A DNA stretch of 10,333 nucleotides from Chloroflexota bacterium (GTDB lineage Bacteria; Chloroflexota; Limnocylindria; Limnocylindrales; CSP1-4). The notes beneath the pieces were generated by a model. The model ran no database searches. It had not been told where the DNA came from and saw only the letters and a program-made list of their open reading frames with translations. The DNA lies in the NCBI GenBank assembly GCA_013696945.1, contig JACCXQ010000046.1, positions 1 to 10,333 of the forward strand. Reading direction: 5' to 3'. The position numbers and the translations under genes are program-made. This document shows positions 1-7,725 of this stretch, piece by piece. How positions within the stretch are numbered: the stretch's first letter is position 1; each line of letters starts with the position of its first letter.

Positions 1-10
1 GGACTAGCCA

Positions 11-23
11 CTCGGACTCCGAG
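11..23. repeat. Short palindrome downstream of atpA
   Basis: CTCGG-ACT-CCGAG is a perfect 5-base-pair inverted repeat with a 3-base loop, 49-61 bases after the atpA stop. No T-run follows within the window on the minus strand. It could be part of an intercistronic structure or a weak terminator, but too little of the region is visible. The rest of 1-71 shows no gene I recognise. Confidence 0.25.
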
Positions 24-71
24 GCGAGCTCAGGGGCCGTCGCTTGGGCCCGAGCGGCGGGGGGTAACGCA

Positions 72-1604
<1,533 letters not shown>

Positions 1605-1627
1605 GAGTGTCGGGTCCCCTTGCTGGT

Positions 1628-2182
1628 CTAGCGTGCCTGGAGCGTGCCGGCGGCGAGGCGGGCGCGGAGCCGCTCGAGGCGGCCCCTGACGCTTCCGTCG
1701 ATGAGTCGATCGCCGAGCCGCACCACGACGCCACCGAGGATCGTCGGGTCGACCTCGAAGCGCAGCTCGATGCGGCCGCCCGTCATGCCGGCCAGCCGGT
1801 CGCGGAGCGCGGCGCTCTCGTCGTCCTGGAGCGGTGCTGCGCTGGTCACGAGCGCCGTGGTGATGCCTTCGTGCCGGTCGTAGAGCCGGCGGTACTCGCG
1901 CGCCACCGACGGCAGGAGATCCGCCCGCCCACGCCGGAGCAGGAGCCCGACGAGGTTCCGGACCGGCCCCGACACCCGATCCCCGAGGATCTTGTCGGCG
2001 ACCATGATCCGCTCGCTCGCCGGGATGGCGGGATTGGCGAGCACGCGCGAGGCCCGCTCGTCGCTGAGCAGTCCCGCGGCGACGTCGAGCTGCTCGAGCC
2101 AGGCCGGGATGGTCCCATCACGCTCGGCGATGCCGAATGCCGCCTCCGCGTAGCGACGCGCGGAGCCGCGCTTGCCGGGCAT
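1628..2182 (-). CDS. atpH: F1Fo ATP synthase subunit delta (OSCP)
   Basis: Delta sits on top of F1 and ties the alpha3-beta3 hexamer to the b-subunit stalk, so that the head does not turn with the rotor. The 184-residue length is normal for the family. The N-terminal helical domain begins [15 protein letters not shown] (9-23). The C-terminal signature is [20 protein letters not shown] (about 143-162), followed by a basic helix. The ATG at 2182 shares one base with the atpF stop (TGATG), so translation is probably coupled. Only a weak G-rich sequence precedes the start. In mycobacteria this gene is fused to a b-type domain, but here it is a separate, standard delta. Its position between atpF and atpA supports the call. 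Confidence 0.97.
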   Translation of the reverse strand: MPGKRGSARRYAEAAFGIAERDGTIPAWLEQLDVAAGLLSDERASRVLANPAIPASERIMVADKILGDRVSGPVRNLVGLLLRRGRADLLPSVAREYRRLYDRHEGITTALVTSAAPLQDDESAALRDRLAGMTGGRIELRFEVDPTILGGVVVRLGDRLIDGSVRGRLERLRARLAAGTLQAR

Positions 2183-2781
2183 CAGGCGCGTGCCCCGTCC
2201 GCGCTGTCATTGGCCGGCGCGGCCGTGACCTGGGCCAGGAACTCGTCCACGAGCCGCCGCTCTCGTGGCGTGTTCATGGTCTCGCCGACGACCTTCCCGG
2301 CGGCCAGGAGCGCCAGGTCGGCGACCTGGGCGCGCACGTCGGAAAGAGCGCGCTGCCGCTCGGAGTCGATCTCCGCGACGGCCTGCTCGCGCAGTCGCTC
2401 GATCTCCGATCTCGTCTCCGCGACCTCGCGCTCGCGCGCCTCGTCAGCGACACGCTGCGCGCGGACCACGATCTCGCTCGCCTCGCGCCGTGCCTCCCCA
2501 ACGATCTGCTGGCGCTGCTCCGCGGCCTGCTCACGCTCCTGCCTCGCGGCGTCGGCGTCCTTCAGGCCCTGCTCGATGCGCGTCCGACGCTCCTCGAGCA
2601 CGCCGCCGATCCGGCGGAACGCGACGAGGTAGAGGATGACGAGCAGCAGCAGGAAGCTCGCGGCCTGGGCGACGACCCAGAACAGGTTGATCTGGAACGC
2701 CGGTGGCGCCTCGCCTCCCGCCTCCGTATAGAAGCGGGCGACGTCTTCGGCGATCGACCGGGCGGCTGGGAGCAGGTACAC
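2182..2781 (-). CDS. atpF: F1Fo ATP synthase subunit b
   Basis: Subunit b is the peripheral stalk: a membrane anchor followed by a long helix that forms a coiled-coil dimer reaching up to delta. In this 199-residue protein one hydrophobic span (about residues 31-54, FQINLFWVVAQAASFLLLLV onward) is followed by a long, highly charged Glu/Arg/Ala/Gln helix (about 60-165) and a short alanine-rich tail. A 30-residue segment precedes the membrane span, somewhat longer than in many b subunits. The chosen start is GTG at 2781. The only clear Shine-Dalgarno, GGAGG at 2794-2798, lies 12 bases upstream, which is long, and no ATG, GTG or TTG lies between them, so the exact start is slightly uncertain. 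It begins 20 bases after atpE and overlaps atpH by one base. Confidence 0.96.
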   Translation of the reverse strand: MYLLPAARSIAEDVARFYTEAGGEAPPAFQINLFWVVAQAASFLLLLVILYLVAFRRIGGVLEERRTRIEQGLKDADAARQEREQAAEQRQQIVGEARREASEIVVRAQRVADEAREREVAETRSEIERLREQAVAEIDSERQRALSDVRAQVADLALLAAGKVVGETMNTPRERRLVDEFLAQVTAAPANDSADGARA

Positions 2782-2801
2782 GGTGTCGATGATCCTCCGG
2801 G

Positions 2802-3026
2802 TCAGCCGAGGAAGATGACCAGGAGCCCGATGACCACCGCGAGCACGCCGAGGCCTTCAGCGAAGGCTGCGCCGATGATGAACGTCGCCCGGATCTGGGC
2901 AGCCGCGTCCGGGTTGCGACCGATCGCGTTGGTCGACATGCCGGTCAGGATGCCGATGCCGATCCCTGGGCCGACGACGCCGAGCGCCGCGAGGCCTGCG
3001 CCGAGAAGTCCGATGTTGCCTTCCAC
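2802..3026 (-). CDS. atpE: F1Fo ATP synthase subunit c (proteolipid ring)
   Basis: Subunit c forms the membrane rotor ring; each copy carries one ion per turn. The 74-residue protein has two hydrophobic helices (about 5-30 and 47-73) around the polar loop GRNPD (36-40), where the ring contacts gamma/epsilon. The ion-binding carboxylate is Glu57 in FAEGLG. The Gln and Ser/Thr ligands typical of Na+-binding rings are not evident, so proton coupling is inferred. The start is GTG at 3026, with AAGGAGAA at 3036-3043 about 10 bases upstream, the best Shine-Dalgarno among the atp genes. That fits the need for many c copies per complex. A small hairpin precedes it (3050-3064). The gene lies between atpB and atpF, the standard order. 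Confidence 0.97.
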   Translation of the reverse strand: MEGNIGLLGAGLAALGVVGPGIGIGILTGMSTNAIGRNPDAAAQIRATFIIGAAFAEGLGVLAVVIGLLVIFLG

Positions 3027-3049
3027 GTCTCTGGGTTCTCCTTCGTGAT

Positions 3050-3064
3050 CCCGGTCGCACCGGG
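3050..3064 (-). promoter_or_regulatory. Small stem-loop between atpB and atpE
   Basis: CCCGGT-GCG-ACCGGG on the minus strand is a perfect 6-base-pair stem with a 3-base loop, in the middle of the 67-base atpB-atpE gap, the longest gap inside the atp cluster. It ends 23 bases before the atpE GTG and seven bases before its AAGGAGAA ribosome site. There is no following T-run, so it is not a standard terminator. A role in mRNA stability or differential atpE expression is inference. Confidence 0.4.
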
Positions 3065-3093
3065 CTGCTTTGTTGGGCCGAGGTGGATGGTGG

Positions 3094-4206
3094 TCAGGCG
3101 GGCGACGCCGCCCCGTGCCGGACGTCCGGCTGCATGTTCCCTTCCGGCACCTTCGGGCCTTCGTGCGCCTCCTCGTGGTGGGGCTCGATGGCGGCCAGCG
3201 TGAACATCAGGGTGAGGATGGCGAAGATGAGTGCCTGCATGAAGTTGAGCAGGACCTCGAGGCCGACCATGACTACCGGGATGACCGCGATGGTCAGAGC
3301 GGTGATGACGCCGAGTGCCACCTCGCCAGCGTAGATGTTGCCGAAGAGTCGCATCGACAGGGTGACGGGCTTGACGAATTCCAGGAAGAATTCGAGCACA
3401 CCGACGACGAGCCCGATGATCCCGGCGCCGATTCCCTCCTTGAAGCCGCTCAGGGTGAAGAACTTCCCGAAGTACCCACGGAAGCCCAGGACGCGCACGC
3501 CCTCGATGTGGAACAGCGCGAATGCGACGAGCGCCAGTCCGATGGTCACGTTCACATCGCTCGTCGGCGCGCGGAGCTGCTCGGTCCGGCCGACGAACGG
3601 GAGAAGGCCGCTCCAGTTGCTCAGCAGGATGAACACGAAGAGCGCCACGAAGATGGGCACGTAGCGGCGCGCCGCGGGACCCCCCAGCGAGGTGGCGAAG
3701 TTGGCGAGCCCCTCGTAGACATACTCCAGTGCGTTCTGGCGCCCGCCCGGAACGATCCGGATGCGGCGCGACATGACGAAGAACAGGATGACGATCACGG
3801 CCATCAGGATCCACGACGTCAGCAGCGACGAGGAGATCGACGGCTGGAACGTCACGATGTCGGTCGAGAGGGGCTGGCCGGACAGGTTGGCCACCGTGTG
3901 CGGCGCGGGGAACTCGAAGTTCGCGGTGATGGCGTCCTTCGGGAAGTCGAATGTGTCATTCGCGTCGGCAGCAGTGTCCTTCGGTGGGAAGATGAAGAAC
4001 GCCGCCGCCTGCAGCGCCACGACCGCGGCGATGGCGACGATCAGCCACTTGCGCATGTCGCGTCGCGGGCCCTCGGCCACGTTGCCCGCAGCCTCGACCG
4101 CGTCGCTGGCGATCTCCGGCCCGAGAGCGGCCTCCATCCGCTGCTCGGCGGGCGACCGGTCTTCGCGTGCTGGCCCGCGCTGCTCGCGGGTGGGTTCGTC
4201 TGTCAC
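3094..4206 (-). CDS. atpB: F1Fo ATP synthase subunit a, with N-terminal extension
   Basis: Subunit a forms the two half-channels that carry protons to and from the c ring. The 370-residue protein contains the conserved core: SNWSGLLPF (196-204), SDVNVTIGLAL (216-226), and KPVTLSMRLFGNIYAGEV (279-296), where Arg286 is the essential arginine (Arg210 in E. coli). The last helix holds QALIFAILTLMF (324-335). Family members are usually about 220-300 residues. Here the first 125 or so add an acidic, charged N-terminus (1-50), an extra hydrophobic helix (about 53-73) and a polar segment before the usual first helix (about 129-146). The start is GTG at 4206, with TGGAG four bases upstream and 21 bases after the atpI/Z stop. 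An internal ATG (Met51, at 4056) would drop the charged N-terminus but keep the extra helix. The C-terminal tail is His/Glu-rich. Confidence 0.96.
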   Translation of the reverse strand: MTDEPTREQRGPAREDRSPAEQRMEAALGPEIASDAVEAAGNVAEGPRRDMRKWLIVAIAAVVALQAAAFFIFPPKDTAADANDTFDFPKDAITANFEFPAPHTVANLSGQPLSTDIVTFQPSISSSLLTSWILMAVIVILFFVMSRRIRIVPGGRQNALEYVYEGLANFATSLGGPAARRYVPIFVALFVFILLSNWSGLLPFVGRTEQLRAPTSDVNVTIGLALVAFALFHIEGVRVLGFRGYFGKFFTLSGFKEGIGAGIIGLVVGVLEFFLEFVKPVTLSMRLFGNIYAGEVALGVITALTIAVIPVVMVGLEVLLNFMQALIFAILTLMFTLAAIEPHHEEAHEGPKVPEGNMQPDVRHGAASPA

Positions 4207-4227
4207 GCTGCTCCACCGTCGGATGGG

Positions 4228-4449
4228 CTACTCGAAACGGCCGAGGAACCGGGTGATGAGGCGCTGGACGACCAGGCCGCCTGCCCCGAAGCCGAGCAAC
4301 AATCCCGCGACCACGAAGATGGGAAGCGTCTTCAGGCGTTCGTCGATCAGGTACCCGATCCCGACCCCGAGAAGGGTCGTCACGAGCAGTATGACCGCGA
4401 TCTCCGAGAACAGAGCGAGATAGGCGCTCGCACGACCGAAGTCGTTCAC
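4228..4449 (-). CDS. Small AtpZ/AtpI-family protein (ATP synthase gene-1 type)
   Basis: This 73-residue two-helix membrane protein sits directly ahead of atpB, as atpI and atpZ do in many atp operons. Related proteins have been linked to c-ring assembly and to Mg2+ supply, but the function is not settled. Two hydrophobic spans (about 12-34 and 42-66) are joined by a short loop, and the pattern GIGYLIDERLKTLPIFVVAG (residues 30-49) is the family signature. The frame stays open further upstream to an ATG at 4605, but that would overlap the preceding gene by 116 bases and add a basic, low-complexity segment. I therefore take GTG at 4449, which has a weak AGG about six bases before it and an extended -10 promoter just upstream. 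The short length fits AtpZ (PF09527-like) better than the four-helix AtpI of E. coli. Confidence 0.85.
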   Translation of the reverse strand: MNDFGRASAYLALFSEIAVILLVTTLLGVGIGYLIDERLKTLPIFVVAGLLLGFGAGGLVVQRLITRFLGRFE

Positions 4450-4472
4450 GCACGACCTGGCGACGCGCCGGG

Positions 4473-4481
4473 AGTATAGCA
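4473..4481 (-). promoter_or_regulatory. Extended -10 promoter element ahead of the atp operon
   Basis: Read on the minus strand this is TGCTATACT: the -10 hexamer TATACT (five of six match TATAAT) preceded by TGn, the extended -10 motif that can replace a good -35. The base upstream of the hexamer is T-rich (TTTTGC) in an otherwise very GC-rich region. No convincing TTGACA-like -35 is seen at 16-18 bases. Transcription would start near 4466, about 17 bases before the GTG at 4449. It lies in the 40-base gap after the wecA-like gene and would let the atp genes be transcribed independently of the upstream genes. Confidence 0.5.
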
Positions 4482-4489
4482 AAACGGCA

Positions 4490-5713
4490 TCACGGTCCCG
4501 GTCGCCTGGCTTGCGAAGCACCCTGTCGGCCGGTCGGCGGGTCGTCAACGGTGCGCGGCCGCACAGGCTCCACGGTGACCGCCGTAGGCGTCGAGCCGTC
4601 GTCATAGCTCCGCGCGTCGAGCGCCTCCTGCGCGCGCCTCGTCATGAGGTACAGCACGAGGCCACCGCCCACGACGACGCCCATGAATGCATACAGCGAA
4701 CCCGTCCCGCTCAGCACGAGGCTGAGCACCGCGAGCAGGGCGCAGATGGCATAGATGACGAGCACCGCACCGCGGTGCGTCAACCCCAAGTCCAGCAGGC
4801 GGTGATGGAAGTGGCCCCGGTCGGGCGTGAAGGGAGATCGCCTGGCGTTGAGCCGCCGGATGATGATCCAGAACGTGTCGATGATGGGGACACCCAGGAC
4901 GAGCATCGCGACCGCCACCTTGGCCACCCCGAGGATCGACAGGACGGCCAGCGCGTAGCCCACCGCGTAGACCCCGGTCGTGCCGATGAAGACCCTCGCC
5001 GGATGGAAGTTCCAGGGGAGGAACCCGGCCAGCGCGCCGGCCAGCACCGCGCACAGGAGTGCCACCCACGGTTGGTTGAGTCCGGGCGTGAGCGAGAGGA
5101 CGGCCAGCGTCAGTGCGGCGATGAGAGCGATGCCGGTCGAGAGGCCGTCGAGGCCGTCGATGAAGTTGATGCTGTTGACCATCCCCACGATCCACAGCAC
5201 CGTGACCACGATGGCCACCTCGCCGCTGAAGTCGATCACCTTCGCCGCGAAGGGGCCGCCGAGGAAGCCGACGGGGTTGTCGACGAAGGCGATGGTGATG
5301 CCCGCAACCACAGCGATGACCGCCAGCGCGACCTGGATCAGGAGCTGCCACCGCGCGCGCAACTGGTACCGATCGTCGAGGAACCCGGCCCCGGCCGCCA
5401 CCAGTGACCCGGCGAACAGCGCCATGAGCTGTTCCGATGTGATGGCACGGATCGGTGGCTGAGATACGGCCCCGACGAGGTCGTTGATGAGCACCGCGCC
5501 GATGCCGACGCCCACGAATGACGCCACCACCGCCAGGCCCCCCCCGCGCGGGACAGGCAGCCGGTGCACCCGTCGGCCCTCGTCGGGGCGGTCGATGGCC
5601 CCCAGGCGCCCTGCGAAACGGATGGCGAACGGTGTGAGGACGAAGCTGACCGCCGTGGCCGCGACGAGCGCGGCGACGATGAACGCGAGCGCGCCGATCG
5701 GCGTCTGGATCAC
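4490..5713 (-). CDS. WecA/TagO/MraY-family polyprenyl-phosphate sugar-1-phosphate transferase
   Basis: This is a multi-pass membrane enzyme of the family that moves a sugar-1-phosphate from a UDP-sugar onto undecaprenyl phosphate, the first membrane step of cell-envelope glycan synthesis. The 407 residues hold about ten hydrophobic spans. Motifs: [19 protein letters not shown] (41-59), the Asp pair FLDD (Asp113-Asp114), [12 protein letters not shown] (183-194), and [15 protein letters not shown] (297-311), the cytosolic His loop. These match WecA/TagO better than MraY. The usual G-D-T/S/A-G motif reads FIGTTG (242-247), with Thr245 where a metal-site Asp is expected. The C-terminal 45 residues are polar and poorly conserved. 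The start is GTG at 5713, inside a GTGA overlap with the glyA stop, with no properly spaced Shine-Dalgarno, so coupled translation is likely. The next gene is the start of the atp operon. The exact sugar cannot be read from sequence. Confidence 0.92.
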   Translation of the reverse strand: MIQTPIGALAFIVAALVAATAVSFVLTPFAIRFAGRLGAIDRPDEGRRVHRLPVPRGGGLAVVASFVGVGIGAVLINDLVGAVSQPPIRAITSEQLMALFAGSLVAAGAGFLDDRYQLRARWQLLIQVALAVIAVVAGITIAFVDNPVGFLGGPFAAKVIDFSGEVAIVVTVLWIVGMVNSINFIDGLDGLSTGIALIAALTLAVLSLTPGLNQPWVALLCAVLAGALAGFLPWNFHPARVFIGTTGVYAVGYALAVLSILGVAKVAVAMLVLGVPIIDTFWIIIRRLNARRSPFTPDRGHFHHRLLDLGLTHRGAVLVIYAICALLAVLSLVLSGTGSLYAFMGVVVGGGLVLYLMTRRAQEALDARSYDDGSTPTAVTVEPVRPRTVDDPPTGRQGASQARRPGP

Positions 5714-6990
5714 GCCTCTGGCAGGCCCGGCACCGGGAAGGCCGCGCAGATCTCGCGCACCTCTGTCGCCACCGCCTCCTGCGCCGCGGGATCCTCACGC
5801 GAGGTGAGGGCGCGCACGATCAGCTGGCCGACCCGTCGCATCTCGTCAGGCCCGAACCCGCGGGTCGTGGTGGCCGGCGTCCCGAGCCGGATGCCCGATG
5901 CGATGTTCGGCTTGAGCGGGTCGAACGGGATGGCGTTCTTGTTCACGGTGATCCCGACGCCGTCGAGCAGTGCTTCTGCTTCGCGGCCGGTCACGCCGAG
6001 CGGCGTCACGTCGACGAGCATCAGGTGGTTGTCCGTGCCGCCCGAGACGACCTTCGCACCGAGCTCCATGACCGTCGTCGAGAGTACGCGCGCGTTCTCC
6101 AGGGTCCTCCCCTGGTCGGTCCGGAACTCATCCTCCGCCGCGAGCTTCAGCGCCACCGCCTTGGCCGCGACGACGTGCATCAGCGGCCCGCCCTGGACGC
6201 CCGGGAAGACCGACTTGTCGACCTGGACCGCGAGGTCGGCGCGGCCGAAGACGAGCCCGCCGCGCGGCCCCCGCAGCGTCTTGTGGGTGGTCGTCGTCAC
6301 GAGGTCAGCGTGCGGGAAGGGACTGGGATGCAGGCCCGCGGCGACAAGCCCCGCGATATGTGCCATGTCGACGAAGAGCATCGCGCCGGCGGCGCGCGAG
6401 ATGGCGCCGAGACGCTCGAAGTCGAGGATGCGCGGGTACGCGCTGGCGCCGGCCACGATGACCTTCGGGCGGATCTCGGCGGCCTGGGTCTCCAGTGCGT
6501 CGTAGTCGATGCGATGGTCGTCCTCGCGGACGCCGTAGGCATGCACTTCGAACCACTTGCCGCTGAAGTTGACCGGCGAACCGTGGGTCAGATGGCCGCC
6601 GTGGGCGAGGTTCATCCCGAGGATGCGATCGCCGTGCTCCAGGACCGAGAGGTACGCGGCCATGTTGGCCTGGGCGCCGGAATGAGGTTGGACGTTCACA
6701 TGCTCGGCGCCGGGAAACAGCGCCAGCGCGCGTTCCTCGGCAAGGAGCTCGATGACGTCGACATGCTCGCAGCCGCCGTAGTAGCGCTTGCCCGGCTGGC
6801 CCTCGGCGTACTTGTTGGTTAGCCATGAGCCCTGGGCTTCCATGACCGCGCCGAACGTGTAGTTCTCGCTCGCGATGAGCTCGATCTTGTCGTGCTGGCG
6901 CTCGCGTTCGTCGAGCATCGCGCCCCAGACCTCGGGGTCGACCTCGGCCAGCGGCGCCCAGCCCGTGCGCGCGCGGGCGGTCATCGTCAT
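5710..6990 (-). CDS. glyA: Serine hydroxymethyltransferase
   Basis: This PLP enzyme of the cytosol interconverts serine plus tetrahydrofolate with glycine plus 5,10-methylene-tetrahydrofolate, the main source of one-carbon units. The 426 residues match the bacterial length. Motifs: [11 protein letters not shown] (35-45), [16 protein letters not shown] (58-73), [11 protein letters not shown] (101-111), [11 protein letters not shown] (207-217), and [14 protein letters not shown] (232-245), with Lys237 as the PLP Schiff-base lysine. The frame is open to an earlier ATG at 7080, but I choose ATG 6990: AGGAGA lies seven bases upstream (6998-7003), and family similarity begins just after it. The 30 extra residues of the longer form are Arg-rich and unlike the family. 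Its stop overlaps the GTG of the wecA-like gene by four bases. It is preceded by a 105-base gap, so it may begin a transcript. Confidence 0.97.
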   Translation of the reverse strand: MTMTARARTGWAPLAEVDPEVWGAMLDERERQHDKIELIASENYTFGAVMEAQGSWLTNKYAEGQPGKRYYGGCEHVDVIELLAEERALALFPGAEHVNVQPHSGAQANMAAYLSVLEHGDRILGMNLAHGGHLTHGSPVNFSGKWFEVHAYGVREDDHRIDYDALETQAAEIRPKVIVAGASAYPRILDFERLGAISRAAGAMLFVDMAHIAGLVAAGLHPSPFPHADLVTTTTHKTLRGPRGGLVFGRADLAVQVDKSVFPGVQGGPLMHVVAAKAVALKLAAEDEFRTDQGRTLENARVLSTTVMELGAKVVSGGTDNHLMLVDVTPLGVTGREAEALLDGVGITVNKNAIPFDPLKPNIASGIRLGTPATTTRGFGPDEMRRVGQLIVRALTSREDPAAQEAVATEVREICAAFPVPGLPEA

Positions 6991-6997
6991 CACGGCG

Positions 6998-7003
6998 TCT
7001 CCT
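6998..7003 (-). promoter_or_regulatory. Ribosome binding site of glyA
   Basis: AGGAGA on the minus strand lies seven bases before the ATG at 6990. It decides between this start and the upstream in-frame ATG at 7080. It is one of the strongest Shine-Dalgarno sequences in the window. Confidence 0.8.
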
Positions 7004-7016
7004 GCAGCGACCTCGG

Positions 7017-7039
7017 CCCGCGGCAAGTGTACCCGCGGG
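7017..7039. repeat. GC-only inverted repeat upstream of glyA
   Basis: CCCGCGG and CCGCGGG form a perfect 7-base-pair stem around a 9-base loop, 27-49 bases before the glyA ATG. The loop, read on the minus strand, includes TACACT, a possible weak -10 with no evident -35. The arrangement could be a protein-binding palindrome over a promoter or an mRNA hairpin in the leader. In GC-rich DNA such stems also arise by chance. The rest of the 105-base gap holds only a weaker stem (7059-7080, one G-U pair, no T-run) just after the tsaC stop. Confidence 0.35.
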
Positions 7040-7095
7040 TCGATCGCCCATCGGCCGCGCGCCCTGACGCGGACGGGCACTCCCTTCGGCAGGAT

Positions 7096-7725
7096 CTAGC
7101 GAAGCGCGGCGCGGATCGCAGCCGAACCGATCGCGCCCTCGCGCAGGATCTTCGCGCCGTTGCCATCGAAAGCGACGACCGTCGAGGGCACGCCGCCCTG
7201 CGCCGCGCCGCCGTCGATGACCAGGCCGATCGAGTCACCGATCGCGGCGATCAGCTCGTCGGACGTGCGGGCGTCGGGTTCGCCCGACAGGTTCGCCGAG
7301 GTCAGTCCGATGGGCCCGAGCGCGGCCGCGAGCCCGCGCGGGACGGGATGGTCCGGGAGCCGGAACCCGACCGCCCCGGTGGGTCCCAGCAGCGGGTCGG
7401 GAAGCACCGATCCGGTGCGGGGAGGGAGGACCAGTGTCAGCGGGCCTGGCCAGAACCGGTCCGCCAGATGCCGTGCGGCCGCCGAAACCTCCGCGACCGC
7501 CTCCACCTGATCGAGCGAATCGACCGCCAGGGTGATGCCCTTGTCCGACGGACGGCGCTTCGCGCGGAGCAGCGTGGCGAGCGGCTCCGGCTGGGGCAAC
7601 ACGGCCAGCCCGTACACCGTCTCGGTCGGGACGCCGACGATCCCGCCCATCCACAGGACGTCGATCGCGGCGGGGATCGCGTCAGGGTCGTCCGCGGAGA
7701 GGACCGGCGGCCCGATCCCGCTCAC
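7096..7725 (-). CDS. tsaC: L-threonylcarbamoyladenylate synthase (TsaC/YrdC type)
   Basis: TsaC makes threonylcarbamoyl-AMP from threonine, bicarbonate and ATP, the first step of the universal t6A37 modification of ANN-decoding tRNAs. The 209-residue protein is a single YrdC domain, without the C-terminal Sua5 domain. Motifs: VPTETVYGL (32-40), AKRRPSDKG (55-63), which fits the KxRPxDKG version I recall in E. coli TsaC, WPGPLTLVL (92-100), GFRLPDHP (120-127), LTSANLSGEP (141-150), PSTVV (180-184) and LREG (194-197). The start is GTG at 7725, overlapping the prmC stop as GTGA, with GAGGG about nine bases upstream. The pairing with prmC is common in bacteria and places two translation-fidelity genes together. 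Confidence 0.95.
   Translation of the reverse strand: MSGIGPPVLSADDPDAIPAAIDVLWMGGIVGVPTETVYGLAVLPQPEPLATLLRAKRRPSDKGITLAVDSLDQVEAVAEVSAAARHLADRFWPGPLTLVLPPRTGSVLPDPLLGPTGAVGFRLPDHPVPRGLAAALGPIGLTSANLSGEPDARTSDELIAAIGDSIGLVIDGGAAQGGVPSTVVAFDGNGAKILREGAIGSAAIRAALR

Noticed and set aside
8..24. Possible tRNA anticodon arm near the window edge
   Set aside because: The loop is three bases, not seven, and no acceptor, D or T arm can be assembled around it.
3070..4479. A 469-codon plus-strand open frame opposite atpB and the atpI/Z gene
   Set aside because: It is the antisense shadow of conserved genes in GC-rich DNA: charged low-complexity composition (Asp/Glu/Arg/His), no recognisable domain, and it spans gene boundaries and intergenic gaps.
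4450..4605. N-terminally longer form of the atpI/Z-like protein starting at ATG 4605
   Set aside because: It would overlap the wecA-like gene by 116 bases and add an Arg-rich segment unlike the family; the extended -10 promoter and GTG 4449 fit better.
5138..5160. Tandem 9-base repeat (gaggccgtc twice)
   Set aside because: It encodes the conserved DGLDGL motif of the WecA-like protein, so the repeat is explained by protein sequence.
6991..7080. glyA start at ATG 7080
   Set aside because: The extra 30 residues are Arg-rich and outside the family's conserved region, and AGGAGA sits at the right distance from ATG 6990.
7059..7080. Stem after tsaC as a rho-independent terminator
   Set aside because: Six pairs including one G-U, a 10-base loop and no T-run; not convincing.
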